64,000 nucleotides of DNA. Origin: Biomphalaria glabrata. Lineage: Eukaryota; Mollusca; Gastropoda; Planorbidae. How positions within the stretch are numbered: position 1 is the first letter of the stretch; the number at the start of each line of letters is the position of its first letter. Position numbers and translations under genes: made by a program. Positions 1 through 12,532 of the stretch are shown here, one piece after another. The stretch is from positions 16,803,511 to 16,867,510 of the forward strand of contig NC_074725.1 in NCBI RefSeq assembly GCF_947242115.1. The letters are read 5' to 3'. A model generated the notes under the pieces. That model was given only the letters and a program-made list of their open reading frames with translations. It had not been told where the DNA came from and made no database searches.

Positions 1-966
1 AAACAAATAACATTAAAAGCCTTTCAAATTACAAGGAATGAGTTCAAAGAAAATGTTATTCTTTTCACTTTTGAGGTGGAAAAAATCTCAAATTATTAAC
101 TATTCTAAGCTTCACTTTTTAAAACTCAATAATATTATCATTTTTAAATAAACATTTTTGCTTGAAGTCTTGAAAAGAAAATCTACAATATAAAATCCTT
201 GGCCCTGACAACGCACTGATCACTAATTCTCCTACTTGCTTTGGACATAAAATAGAAAATTTAATGTAATTTCTTAACTTAACTTAAGCCTAGAACAACT
301 AAGCCATTCTTATGTTAAAAATCGCAGCAGTTTAATTTACCAAAGATGATTTTTTTTTTATTCGCAATATCGACCTTATATGTTTTTTAAAGTGAATATT
401 AAATGTCTTAAGTACAAAATTTCCTTCTGCTTTTAGCAATTATTAGCACTATTTTGGTGCATAACTTTCTTTGGTTCCATTTTTTTTTTCAAATTTATTT
501 TTATTTCTACTCAGATCTAGATATAGGTCTGAAATCTAATTTTCTAGATCTAAATCATTGTCTGAGTGAGTGTGAGGGATTATCTTTAGATCAGTGGGAT
601 CATCAAATGTGTGTCTGTGGAAAACATTACTACAGTAAAGACTCTGATAAATGATAATTTGTACACAATTTAAGAAAATTAGATCTAAATGTACAAGTAG
701 GACTATGTTCTAAATCACAAATAAAAAAAAACCTGCAAATTGTCAGTGAATTTAAGGGGCTGTTAAAAGTGTGTTTCTTTTTTTTTTTTTGGTGTGGAGG
801 ATGTTTAATATGGTTTGTGGAGAAGGGGAGTTATTCTAAATAAGGTGTCTCTCTAAAAGTAGTTCTATTCTGTAAATAATTAGGTAAACAGGTCTGTTTT
901 AAATGTATATATTTTACCTTCCAGTTTTTACTATATAAATATGTTTAATGAACCATTAAAGGAATA
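1..966. other. AT-rich intergenic sequence, no gene seen
   Basis: No supportable gene. The stretch is AT-rich and has several TAGATCTA-type words (about 514, 541, 680). The longest open frame (454-654, +) starts at a TTG codon, runs through a poly-T tract and has no domain, so I do not call it. Confidence 0.6.
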
Positions 967-1103
967 TTAAAGGGAAACTCCGATAGTTTTTCAAATTTTA
1001 GTTATTGACATATTTAAATTCTGCGTAAAAAGTTGTAATAGTAAACATTATATAATTTTTTATTTAAATGCTCAGAAAATTTTATATTTAATAAATTAGA
1101 CAG

Positions 1104-1591
1104 ATTGATTTTGGCGTTAAAGTCTCCCATCAGTAGAATTAGGTCGTGAGTAGGTGTTTCATCAAGAGTGGTTTGTAGTTGATTATAGAAATGATCTTTG
1201 ATGGTATCTTCTGCATCCTCTGTAGGGGCATAAGCTTGGATGGTAGTGACTTTAATTTGCTTTGTTTGGAGTCGAGCTGTAATGATGCGGTCACTGACTG
1301 GCTTCCAAGCAATTAGCGCTGAAGCTGCTATTTTAGACATGATGATTCCTACACCACCAATGTGCTCCTTGTCATGTCCTGAATATATTATTGTCTTGCC
1401 ATCATTGATTATTTGTCCACTTGATGTCCACCGCATCTCGCAGATCCCAAGGATGTCCAGCCGGTAAGAGTCAAACTCTCTTAAAAGTTGGGCCAGTTTA
1501 CCGCATTGATTCAGGGTTCTTACATTCCACGTGCCTATAAGAGTCGGTTTCCTTGCGTTGAAAGGCTTGCCATGTATCGGGTATTGGACTT
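1104..1591 (-). pseudogene. LINE endonuclease domain, N-terminal half (inverted)
   Basis: On the minus strand this reads GTWNVRT, then CEMRW, YSGHD, GVGIIMS, QAYAPTEDA and finally MGDFNAKI. These are the ordered motifs of an exonuclease-endonuclease-phosphatase (APE-like) domain, which nicks the target DNA. It matches the endonuclease often annotated in animals as craniofacial-development-protein-2-like, known from RTE/BovB elements. The reading stops at the target-site duplication, and the rest of the domain lies on the other strand from about 1592. It cannot make a working enzyme in this arrangement. Confidence 0.8.
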
Positions 1592-3945
1592 CCAAAATCA
1601 ATCCCAACCGAACTGGCTTTGAATATGTAATGGGACCATATGGCTCTGCAGAAAACATCAGTGATAATGGCGAGCGCTTGATTTCTCTCTGCGCATCCAA
1701 CAGCCTTTCAATTGGAAACACGTATTTTAAGCACAAACAAATACACAAAAAAACATGGCGATCACCAAATGGAGAAACCTTCAACGAGATAGATTACATT
1801 TGCATCTCCAAACGATGGAGGTCACCTCTGTTAGACGTACGGACCCGCAGAGGAGCTGATATCGGCTCAGACCACTACCTTGTCAGTGGCAAATGTAAGC
1901 TCCGATTGAAACGCCAACCAAAATGAGCCACACGACCCCGCCCATTTAATGTAGAGAAGCTTAAAGACGGCAATACTGCAGCACAGTTCCAATTGAAACT
2001 AACGAACCGCTTTGAGGCTCTTGCAGATATATTGACCCTTGAAGAAGAGTGGGCCAACTTCAAAGATACCACTATTGGGTGCGCGGAAGAAGTTATCGGA
2101 AGGAGGCGAGGTTCATACAAGGAACGGTGGATACAAGACAGAACATGGAAATTGATAGATGAGAGGAAAGAGGCCAAATGTAGACGAGATCAGAAAAATG
2201 AAACACAGGATCGCAGCCTAGCAGAAGAAGCCTATAGGGAAGCAGATCTGAAAGTAAAGAGAAGCTGTCGGCAAGATAAACGGGACTGGATTGAGCAGAA
2301 GGGACAAGAGGCACAAGCAGCTGCAAGCAGAAATGACACAAAAACCCTCCATCGTATTGTCCGAGATCTCACTGGAGCAAAGAGTGGACATGGGGCACCA
2401 ATAAAAGACAAGCAAGGCAAAACTTTGTTAACGAAAGAAGAACAGGATGCAAGATGGGTAGAGCACTTTAAAGAGACTCTTAACCAACTGTCGCCAGACC
2501 TAACTTACATATTCAAGGACCCCTCTCCAGACAATGATCTCAAGGTCAAGACAGACCCAATAACTGCTGAGGAGGTTACCATGGCCATAGCAGTGCTAAA
2601 GAATAACAAAGCACCAGGACTAGACATGATATCAGCAGAAATGCTAAAATATGGGGGACAGTGCATTGTTAACAGAATGACTGATCTCTTAAATCTCTGT
2701 TGGCGAACTTCAAAAGTCCCAGAGGACTGGCAAAAGGGAGTGATTGTAAAGCTTCCAAAAAAGGGCAACTTGGCAGACTGCAACAACTGGAGGGGCATTA
2801 CTCTCCTCTCTGTTCCAGGCAAAGTTTTCAGTACTGTTTTGTTGAGACGGCTTCAACAGTCTGTAGATGAAAGGCTCAGAGAAGAACAAGCAGGTTTCCG
2901 AAGAGGCAGATCATGTACAGAGCAGATTTTCGTTTTACGAAATATCATAGAACAAAGTCTTGAGTACCAACAACGGCTAACGATCAGTTTTGTGGACTTC
3001 AAAAAAGCGTTTGATAGTGTCCACCGAGAATCACTATGGAAAATAGTTAGAGAATATGGTATCCCAGAAAAATTCGTCCAGATCCTACGACACCTTTACA
3101 GTCAGTCTAGTTGCTGCATTAAAACAGAAGAGGGAACAACAGAGTTTTTTACAATCGAGACAGGTGTGAGACAGGGGTGCATCTTATCTCCCTTCCTTTT
3201 CCTCCTAGCCATCGACTACATAATGAGGAGAGCAATGAACCAGACTGCCTTTGGTATTCCATGGCATGAACAACTCCGATTGATGGACTTGGACTTTGCT
3301 GATGATGTTGCACTACTCGGGGCTACAAATAAATGCATTCAAGAAATGACGGAGAGCCTAGACAGAGAGGCACCCAAAATTGGCCTCTGCATAAACTTGG
3401 ATAAGACTAAAATTATGCGAGATGGATATAAGGCAAAGGGTGTCCCCGTCAGACTTGTCGAGTCAAAGCTTGAAGAGCTGGACAAGTTCACGTACCTTGG
3501 CAGCATCATAACAAATGATGGAGATGCATATGCATGTGAGACGTGGAAGTCATCTGTCAAAATTGAGAAAAGACTAAATGTGGCTCAACAGAGATGGCTG
3601 AGACGGATTTTGGGAGTCAGTTACACAGACCGGATCTCAAACAAGGAAATCCTATGCCGAACTGGGAGTCGAACACTTAGTGAGGTTGTGACTGAGCGTC
3701 GCATGAGGTTTGCGGGACATGTTCTACGTCAAAATGAATTACGCACACCAAGAGTTGCGATAACATGGAAGCCAAAACGAGGAAAGCGCAAACAGGGACG
3801 TCCTCGTATTACCTGGCGACACACCTTCATGGAGGACCTCAGAACAGTGGACACCAGGTGGGAGGAGGCTTCAGACATTGCCAGTGACAGATCATTATGG
3901 AGACAGCTTGCCGCCCAATGCGCCGAACGGCGCGGGAGGACCTAA
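1592..3945 (+). pseudogene. LINE endonuclease C-terminus and reverse transcriptase
   Basis: The frame resumes the endonuclease (KINPNRTGFEYVMG, then DYICISK and the SDHYLVSGK catalytic His block). It then enters a full reverse transcriptase with LPKKGN, EEQAGFRRGR, FVDFKKAFDSVH (motif A), GVRQGCILSPFLF (motif B) and LDFADDVALL (motif C, catalytic FADD). The C-terminal part has RRMRFAGHVLR and GRPRITW. One in-frame TGA at 1924-1926, probably from an Arg CGA, separates the endonuclease end from the rest. Near 3526-3541 the protein jumps from NDGDA to YACETW. Relatives carry some tens of residues between these motifs, so there is an in-frame internal deletion. The copy is therefore a pseudogene. 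Confidence 0.85.
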
Positions 3946-5255
3946 GTCTAAGTAAGTAAATTAGACAGAAAATTCTTCACATCTAAATAATCTGCGAGAT
4001 GTTTATAGTTTTAAAAGACGTGACATCACAACTGCGCTGGCTAAATTTAGATCTAGACCTATATAACCGATAAACTCTTTAGATCTAGATCTATCGGATC
4101 GCATTTATTGTTACGCTTCACAGCTAGATCTAGTCTCCACGTTGATTTATAATCAGTCATTGTTTATAAATAATATTCTAGATCTAAACCTCTATTTCTG
4201 CTTGAAGAAAATGAAATACTGTTCTTCAGCTTGTTGCAGTAGTTCCAATCACAAAGATAAAATCAGCAAGTAAGCTGATACAGAAATTAGTGTCTCTTTT
4301 CATTTCTTTCCAAGAGATGAAGTTTTAAGGGAAAATGGGAAAAATTTATTCGCCTGAAGAGCAAATATTTTACAAAAGGCATTAGCTAATTCCTGTTTAT
4401 GCTCAAACCATTTTTAGAGAAGCTGTTTCAGCAACTTCATTGCTGTGGAAATGGGATTTGAAAAAAATTGAAGTTAATACCAGGTGCAGTACCAACAATA
4501 CATTGGATTTTCAGGCCAAAGAATTCCATTAATGATACTACTGAGACATTTTAAACAACTGAAGTTCATAAATATAAATGAAATCAAATTTGTGAGCTAG
4601 AAATTTACTACGAATACTAGATCTACTATTAAATTTCTTATTTAATAAGTAGATCTATCGTCTACGAAACTCAATTCCAACTTTTTAACTTTTGACCTTG
4701 GGGGTGTGTCTCGCCGGCTGAGCCAGCGACAAGCTCTCTCATCACTTTTTCCATGTCAACCAATGTTAGGTCAAAAGGGCACAAAAAAATCATAACTTTC
4801 TTACTGTCAAATATACAGTCATAATTTATACACCATTAGAAAGTTCCTTTAAAGTATTTTAATGATGTACTAACGAAACATTTTTTTATCAAAGATAATT
4901 TTTTTCTTTCGCCTCCCTATCTATAGGATTTGAGTGCACACTCGTGACGTCACACAGAAATTCGGTGAAAATCTGACCGTTTTGGATGCACAGAAAAATT
5001 ATGTTACAAAAACATCAATTACTAAGTTATTCTTGCAAATAAAATAAAAAAATCAAAACACATATTATATAAAAAATTGTCAAAACCTTCGGAGTTTCCC
5101 TTTAAAATGAACAACATAAGGGAAGATATATCTACTAATACCATTAGCTTTTTTTTTCTCCCTTTTTTTACAATCTTTTTTTTTAAATGGAAGAAAAGTT
5201 ATATATTAGATTGTTAAAATTTTTTTTTCAATCTTCATCTTCCATTTGACTCTAG

Positions 5256-6444
5256 TGCTGAACCTGAGTACAGAGACCCTTATCAAGCAGCTGAAACAGA
5301 TGCATATGTTTCTTACCCTCCAGCTGCACGAGGACCACCAGAAATGAGGTATGTTTATATATATTGGTTTGTTAAAAATTTTGTTGCTGCCCATCTATTA
5401 CTGTCAACTAAAAGTCTGTGCTGTTATCCTGCTAGTTGTGGCAGAGTGGTAAATTGCGTGGCTTCCTAACTGAGGTGCCTATGGTTCAAAATTGGGTGAA
5501 GACTAGGATTTTGAAATTTGGGTTTTTTAGGTACCTTTTGAGTTTTTCCAAGTCTAGACTAATGGGTAGGCATCTGACATTATATTGGGGAAAGTAAAGG
5601 TGGTTGTTCTCGCTCCGATGTCCTCTTAACTGTTGGGCATAGAAACAGATGACATATACATCATCGCATATAGATGACATATAGATCGAAATGTCTTAAA
5701 GGGGTACTTTACTTTTTAAACCTTGTTAGTGTTATTTTTTAAAATGCTTTCATTGGCAGTTAATGTTAATATATTCCTATTTAATTAAAGATTAATATGT
5801 AAATCTTTTTTGTAGCTTTAGGCAAATGTAAAAAAAAAATTCTGTAGTAATTATTTAAAAAAGTGTTTTATATTAATTGTAATACTCTTTCTTTTCTAAA
5901 ACTATTATGCAGTCGTAAACGTGCCATTGATTCATATGAAGAAGAAGTACCACGGGGTCCTCGTAGGGACTTTGAGGAATACAGATCTGCAGCAGCAGCA
6001 GCACCTTTACCACCTTCCAAAAGGGAAAGGTACTGAAAAATACCTAACTAAACACTTAGTTATTTATTCCTTCATTACATTTGTTTGCTTAGAACAAAAA
6101 TTCATTTTTTTTTCATTGTTGATGACTAATGTAAAGTTGATACAGTAAAAATATGTCTGATGTAACTTTACCCTAAACAATATGTTTCAAGTCAATGTGA
6201 TGGCCTCTGCCTTAACTTTTTCAGCTAGAGGCATAGTTTGAACATAGCTAAGGCATATAGCTTCCTAAGTATTAAATTAAACAGAAATGAGGTCTACAAT
6301 GAACAAATTATTGAAAGGAATATTTAAGACACGTCTAAGTACCAAATAAAAATGACTTTTATACATGTCATTTTTTTTAGGTTAGACAGAAGTGCTTATG
6401 AAGCCTACTCGTCCAGACAAGAGGGACCATATAGACTCATTTAA
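5256..6444 (+). CDS. C-terminal exons of an unnamed charged, Tyr/Arg-rich protein
   Basis: Three exons with clean GT-AG borders join in phase: 5256-5348 (acceptor after TCTAG, donor GTATGT), 5913-6029 (donor GTACTG) and 6381-6445 (stop TAA at 6442-6444). Phases 1-2, 2-2 and 2-stop fit. The product tail begins AEPEYRDPYQAAETDAYVSY. It continues with basic patches (SRKRAIDSYEEEV, PRGPRRDFEEYR), a run of five Ala and PLPPSKRER, and ends EGPYRLI. Composition and Arg/Tyr/Asp periodicity resemble the unstructured tails of RRM-type RNA-binding or hnRNP proteins, but no RRM lies in the window, so that is only a guess. The body of the gene would lie upstream of 5256, with long introns or outside the window. 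The stop sits one base before a strong GTAAGT donor (6446), so the 3' UTR is probably spliced. Confidence 0.6.
5433..5722 (+). repeat. tRNA-derived SINE (family A), intronic copy
   Basis: The head has an A-box-like block GTGGCAGAGTGG and a decayed B box (GGTTCAAAAT). The body ends in GGGGTACTTTACTTTTT. It aligns along its length with the better-preserved copy at 32301-32556, including GAAGACT and GGGGAAAGTAAA. It lies in the intron after the first visible exon of the + gene and is quite diverged, hence old. Confidence 0.7.
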
Positions 6445-6445
6445 G

Positions 6446-9400
6446 GTAAGTCTGTTATAGTTTGTTTCTTGGGCTACACTATACCATTCAATGAAAGGGT
6501 CCAAAATGCTGCTGAAAATGTAAAATACTAACACTCAAATTCTGTATTGTTAGTAAAAATTAAACAAATAAGAAAAGAAAAATACTAAAGAAAAGCCTTC
6601 TTGAACTCTTCTTGAAGTAATAAATATTCCAGGCTTTTTTTTAAAGTGTCAAATCTCTGTTCAAATGCGTGTTGTTTTTTTTTGTTTTTTTTTAGATTCA
6701 AATTCACAAAATTGTAAGACATCTAATAAAACAAATGTCTATTAAGTAATGGTATGCCCAATATTAAATCTAATTCATACACATCTGTAAGAGGTTTCCA
6801 CATTGAGTATTAGAGCACACTGCAGCCAAAATAGCTGAAACATGTTCACTGAGTGTTTGCATATGCCATGACTAATAAGGTTTTAATATACAACAATATT
6901 GGGGGGGGGGAATGGTGACAAAAGGGATATTCACTTTATGTGTAAATTTAAGAGATAATTCACCATACAATGGTCCTTGTCAGCATTTATTATTTTCAGA
7001 TTCTGAAGTGGTCTCACGAGTACAATTTCGGCTTTAAAAATATTTTCTAGCATTAAGAATAACAATAGCTTCTTACATACATGATTTATTAGTAACAAAT
7101 CCTAAAAGAAATAAATATATATACTGTATTCTATGCAATCTTAGCTGCACACTATAGTTTGGGGTTGAAGATTTAAACAGAAATTAAGACTGGGGTCTTA
7201 AGCTGCAGGAAGGCAATAGAAAGCAACCTGTACTGAATTCTCTTCTTCTGGTTATGAAGATGGCTCATTACTAGTGACGTCTTTAAAATAATGACACACC
7301 TGATATGTATTCTCTTAACACTGTGCCAAGCACAGACAAAGTTTGGATGTGAAAAAGTTTTAGGCGTTGCAGTAAAAGTTAGCAGATGTGGCGCGTCAAT
7401 CAATTTAGAAGTTCATTGTTTTAAGGTTGCAATTGTAAGCCATGCCCGTAGGTCAGGCCCTTAAAAAATGCACTTAATAGACTACTGTATGTAAATCGTA
7501 AGATATCTTGATAAAGAGGTATACATTTGAAAATTAAAATACTATTAACTTATCCGTATTACAACTACTAATATGCCAATGCACACAGAATACAAACTGA
7601 AATTCTGCCTCAGAGAAGTGGAGTTTTTATTTCAAAGATTAGGACCTATTTGTATATTTGGTAATTTGCACAATGTATTCAACAATGCATTACAGATGCT
7701 ATTCAACAACTTAACTAATTTTAATTACCCTATAAAGTCTTTTGTTCACTTGAATGGTATATTTTTAGACAATTTTTTTTTACGTTAAATTACTTTACAT
7801 TTTAATGCTACAGTTCCACCTAATGAATGACCATACTCAATAGAAATACCAAATGAGTGAAACTTTCTGTGGTCATGTGCTACTTGAATATTTTTTTAAC
7901 AAATTTCAGAGAATAAATATCAAACTCTCAACATGAGTAATTATAAAAGATGCATAACTAGAAAACTGGTTATACAAATCACTGTTCTTAGACACATCAA
8001 TGCACTTAAATGAAAGTGGACCATCATTGAGTTGATTGATAATTTTAAAAGAAAATGTAACTTAATGGTGTTAAAGTGTAATGATCTCATAATGAACAAG
8101 CAAAACAAAAGTAATGCAATGACTTATACACAGCTAATGTTCCCTCACTCATTCCTTCTCACAGTAACCTTTTTCTTCAGTGCTGAGACATCACATGACA
8201 AGGACCTGCAAGAAATATTCCCAATTTTGTGGCTTGAACCAAATAAAATACTGTACAATTTTACACAGAGGAAACAAATTCACATTTTGATGTAAAATTG
8301 TTCTGAAATTAATCTTACAAAGGTTATGTACATACAACTAGAAGGATGTTATTAGATTTGTCCAGTACAAACATGTTCGTAGCATTTAGTATGTTTACTT
8401 ATGGTGTCTACAAATACAGAGCAGTTGTGGTAGCCTTGCTTACACTGCAAAACACCTTTTGCCAAAAACTAGGTGTGTAATCTTTTAAATTTATTTGCCA
8501 TTGAGAATACCATTTAAAAAATTTTTGACACCCAGATAGGCAAAAGCAAACCAAATTATTTGAAAGTAATGAAAAAAAATTTTTAACCTAAAGATACCTG
8601 TAATTTTCTAAATGTCTTGGGGGCGGCTTCACGTTTCAGATCAAAAGTTCAATTTGCACAAAGAAGCAGGAGCCACCTAGATAGTTGGGGAAATAATTTG
8701 AGTTGTATGATGCTCCCAAAACAAAGGAATAATATCTAATGTTTTTATTATTTGTTTTAGAAATGTTATTAATTACAATTGTTATCCTAGCTTATTATTG
8801 TAATAGTTTTTCAATACATTAAATATGTAATTTGAAATGACACAAATATTTTTGTGTGATTCATCTACCTATTCAAAACATGATGAGATTAGTATGGAAA
8901 AAAAAATCAATCTATAAAGAACTTGACATCAAAATGATTAATCTTCTGCACTTATTTAATATTTCATGACTTTTTAAAGAAAATATTTTCCATTACAATT
9001 TCAGAAAAACCTGTAATAAATATTATGTTGAAAATTGAATGGCCATTATAATGTCAGTTTTTTTAAAACATTTGTGTGCAGTAAAAAAGCACACTTTCCA
9101 ATATACAGTGACTATTAAATAATTGCTCATTTCCAAGATATTATAATAGTTGTGTAAAAAATTGAAACTTTTCCTGGTCTTTTCATTTGCTATTGACCAG
9201 TATAGCATTACAACAGGTTAAAAACTGTCACAGCATTGTTAGCAATCTTATCAGTTAAAATGATTTGCAACTCACAAATATTTTCACTGAATTTAACAAA
9301 AATGATATCATATTTGAAAAGAAAGCAATAACTTGAAATTTGAAAAAACATTACTTTCACAATTTGCACAACATATTTAGATTCTATTAGGAAAATTTTT

Positions 9401-11280
9401 TAATTTATTTTGTCATTCCAGTTTTAATTATGAATGTAATTTTTTACCCGTGACCAGATAAATGTTGTGAAACAAATTTTGACAAATTAAGTCCATTGAG
9501 TAATGGATAATGGTCTCAGAAATAGTTTGAAAGTCTACCAACAGGATTAGGAAGTCAAATTGACTCAATGAATATATTTAAGAGATATTTGTGTCATCTT
9601 AGAGCAATTGAAAATTGAAAACTTTTAGAAAACATGCAGATTTTTTTCATTTAGCCAATCAACAAACTGTAACCACTAAGTTTAAGATGCTAACCTTGGC
9701 TAGTTTACCAAACATACTTGTATTACATGTAAACCTTTCTTCTAATGTATGTAGTATAAACATACAGAAAATCAATACAGTGTTAGGAAAATAATGAATA
9801 ACTTTTTTTTATTCACGTAGCTTACAACAAAGAGACTAACACTCTTTTCTTAGCAATCATTTATGTCATTTCAAAATACTGACTAAAAATATTTCAGTAT
9901 TTGAAAGAAAGAACTGCAACTTGATAACATTGAAGTGATTTTGGGAAATTTCAAAACAACTTCATGTGCAATTCTCTGTTATACTTTCTAGCAACACAAG
10001 AAAATTTAGGACATCCATTGTAAAATGTAAAAACTCTCAATCTTAATGTGTACAGTATTCCTACGTAACTTTTAATATGCTAATCATTGTTTACTGTTGT
10101 TTTAGTTTTAATCATTCATTTTGAATTGTCACTGTGTTGAATCCATGTGGAATTTGTTTTGTATTTTAAGTAATTAAAAAAAAATAATTTTGAAAAAAAA
10201 AAATAAAAAAAAAAATAAAAACACCACCAAAAACAGTTTATTGTTAAAATTTATTTTCCTTTTCAAATTTTATATTTTGTACTTTTACACTTTTATCATA
10301 CCTGTTTAAAACAAGTAACATAAAAAATGTTGTTTTAAAAAAGACAATTCCTCCTATATACAGTTGACTAACATTTACTTATAGTAACTTACAAATGATA
10401 TCCCACTCCCACCAAAGAAAATCCTGGTAAAGTGAATGTATAAATCTACTCAGAATATTTAAAATTTTAATGGTAGGCCTAAAGACCCAGACTTAGAAGA
10501 CGTTGCACGGAAAAATGAACTCCGCTGCAAAATGAATGGCTATTTATTTAACTCTTTAATAATGAATACATGCAGGAATAGACAAATAGAATGTCTTGAA
10601 CTCCAGACCAAATTTAATTTCACAATATTATTATTATTATTATATTCTAAAACATCATAATGGTCAAACCAGAGTTTTCCCTGTGTGGCCAATCAGCAAG
10701 TAGTTTTTTTCTCAATGACATACATAAACTTTCACATTTATAGGAAAATTGTTAGCATCATTTTCAAGATCTGTGTCCATCCAGGTTCCACCTATGAATT
10801 TCCAAGCTGATAAGAGGAATAGTAGAAAGGAAAAATACAGGTGCCAAAATAAAAGTATCTTAGCCCTCCAATAGCAATTATAACAGCACTTATGTTATCA
10901 TTTAGTTTTTTTGTTAAATTAATTAAGCAGCAAAATCCTTTCCAAAATGGCTATATTTTCCTGCAGCTAAGTTAGTGTTAAAACATTCTTTTTAAAAATA
11001 AATATTAAAAAAATGGTAATATCATATGAAGATTATATAGCTATTGGAAAATGTGCCAATGTAAACAAAAGTTGACCCAAAAGAAAGCTGATGGGTTGGG
11101 AATCAGGGAAACAGGTCTGAGCAGAAGAAGATGATCAAGTTCTACACGAGCCGCGCCCTAGCAAGCCACTGTGATCTTTGTAAAGGTAAATAGAAGACTA
11201 TGCTAAGTCGACAGAACATTACAGAACCTAACAGTAGAGCTTAACAAATTGTTGACATTGAAATATGACTGAGGTGACAT
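6446..11280. other. Long non-coding AT-rich stretch; possible 3' UTR/intron
   Basis: Nothing codes here. The sequence follows a splice donor at 6446, so it is either a long intron or, if the donor is skipped, a long 3' UTR running to the A-rich block near 10165-10225. There are poly-T and poly-A tracts, a G run (6901-6910), and a TTA microsatellite near 10628. No open frame shows a domain. Confidence 0.4.
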
Positions 11281-11289
11281 GATGACAAC

Positions 11290-11660
11290 AGGACAGTTCA
11301 GTGTCTATGTCTATGGCCTCCTTCCGTCACGAAGCGACTATGGATCATCTCATGTAAATGGGATGAATGCCTGACATAAGCTTTGGTCGGAATGATGTCT
11401 TCCACACATCAGTTCCCCCCTCTCCACGCAGCTGATGTATCCAAAGGAATGGCAGTGCGATACAGTTTGGGGTCAGCGGCGTCGCATGTTCTGCCAGGGT
11501 GTAGCACTGGGTGCTGCAAACTGCCTTAGGGTTGCCAGCTCCTGATTTTTCCTCAGGGTTGACTCCGGAAGCCTTTCCCATTATTGGGTATGGCTGCAAG
11601 GCAGCAGAGGTTTGAATTCAGAGTTTTCCTTCTCCTAGGTGGGTAGCCAGCGAGTTCAGT
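11290..11660. repeat. Unclassified interspersed repeat, GC-richer than surroundings
   Basis: This 370-bp block is markedly GC-richer than its AT-rich neighbours. It contains an 84-codon open stretch on the minus strand (11345-11599) that starts at TTG and has no motif I recognise. Composition and sharp edges suggest a decayed mobile-element fragment. I cannot assign a class. Confidence 0.35.
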
Positions 11661-12532
11661 GTATTATAACTGTAAACATTTAAATACAAACATAATACTC
11701 ATCTAATTTCATTTGGAGACACAAGCCTAAATACTTGAACATGAAGAGTAATGCACTAGCCAAAGCTTTAAATGGTGTTGTCATGCAATAAAATAATGGC
11801 GTGTAATTATGAAATAGTTAAAAAGTCTTGAACTAATTAAGCATTGCAACAGAACTTGATACAAAGTCAATACAAATAGGAACACTAAAATGTAATGAAG
11901 CACACACACAAATCTGGCTCAGTCAGCTTAAGTTCCTTGTAGAATGCTGTCCACACAAGTCTGAAACAAAATAAATTCTATTCTTGAATTGTTGATCCCC
12001 GGTTGAAGAGATACTAATCTTTGAATTTTCATTTACATTACTTTCTTGTATTTAAAAAACAAATATAATTGCTTGTAATATTTCTATTCTTCTATTTATT
12101 TCATTAGAAAATGTTTAACATATACATATTTTGTTTCAATACATCTTACTGATAATCTTTTGACGCACCCACAAAATGGAAATATGATCAATAAGTATTT
12201 AAGTGAAAACAAAAATATGTGTTCACACATATTCTTAAGAACAACTAAGTAAATTGTGGTAATACAAATATTTTGTTTGATTCATTATTTGACCAAAACT
12301 AATCTAGAATGCATAATTAGAACGATATTTAATCTTCTATTGCAGCTTGTTCAGTTCAAACAATGCATTGCTCTTTTCAAATGAGGCATAGACAGTTTTG
12401 CTGACACAGGTGATTAAATGGTTAGTACATGATTGTAATAGATTAAATGTAAACACACTTCAATTGTTCTTTATAGTACATTGTAACCGTTAGTATTAGA
12501 ATAGTTCATTAATTTTATTTACTCTTTATTAG

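Larger units (their letters stand above)
1104..3956 (+). mobile_element. RTE-like LINE with 5' inversion, flanked by 12-bp TSD
   Basis: This is a LINE coding for an apurinic-type endonuclease followed by a reverse transcriptase. It is flanked by a perfect 12-bp duplication TAAATTAGACAG (1092-1103 and 3957-3968) and ends in a short TAAG-rich tail, as RTE-clade elements often do. The 5' 490 bp are inverted relative to the rest. The endonuclease start (GTWNVRT and MGDFNAKI motifs) reads on the minus strand from about 1590 down to 1104. The protein then resumes on the plus strand at about 1592. The word CCAAAATCAATC is present at both sides of the break (1592-1603, and inverted at 1103-1114). This is the signature of twin priming at a single insertion event. 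The clade call rests on motif memory, not on a tree. Confidence 0.85.
967..5105. mobile_element. TIR DNA element, non-autonomous, split by a LINE
   Basis: The two ends are inverted copies of one another. TTAAAGGGAAACTCCG at 967-982 is matched by its reverse complement at 5090-5105, and the similarity continues a little inward. Without the LINE inserted at about 1104-3956, the element is about 1.27 kb. No transposase frame is visible, so it looks non-autonomous. The TTAA at each end could be the target site (TTAA-type targets are known for piggyBac), but the inner termini do not begin with CCC, so I leave the superfamily open. The interior holds a perfect 10-bp palindrome GTGACGTCAC near 4945 and a cluster of TAGATCTA words near 4050-4190. 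Confidence 0.6.

Noticed and set aside
454-654. Small + strand gene of 66 codons
   Set aside because: It starts at TTG, is dominated by a poly-T tract, and has no domain or splice context.
1240-1467. + strand frame over the inverted LINE endonuclease
   Set aside because: It is the shadow of the minus-strand endonuclease.
7173-9208. Scattered short open frames on both strands
   Set aside because: Random open stretches in AT-rich non-coding DNA, with no motif and no exon borders.
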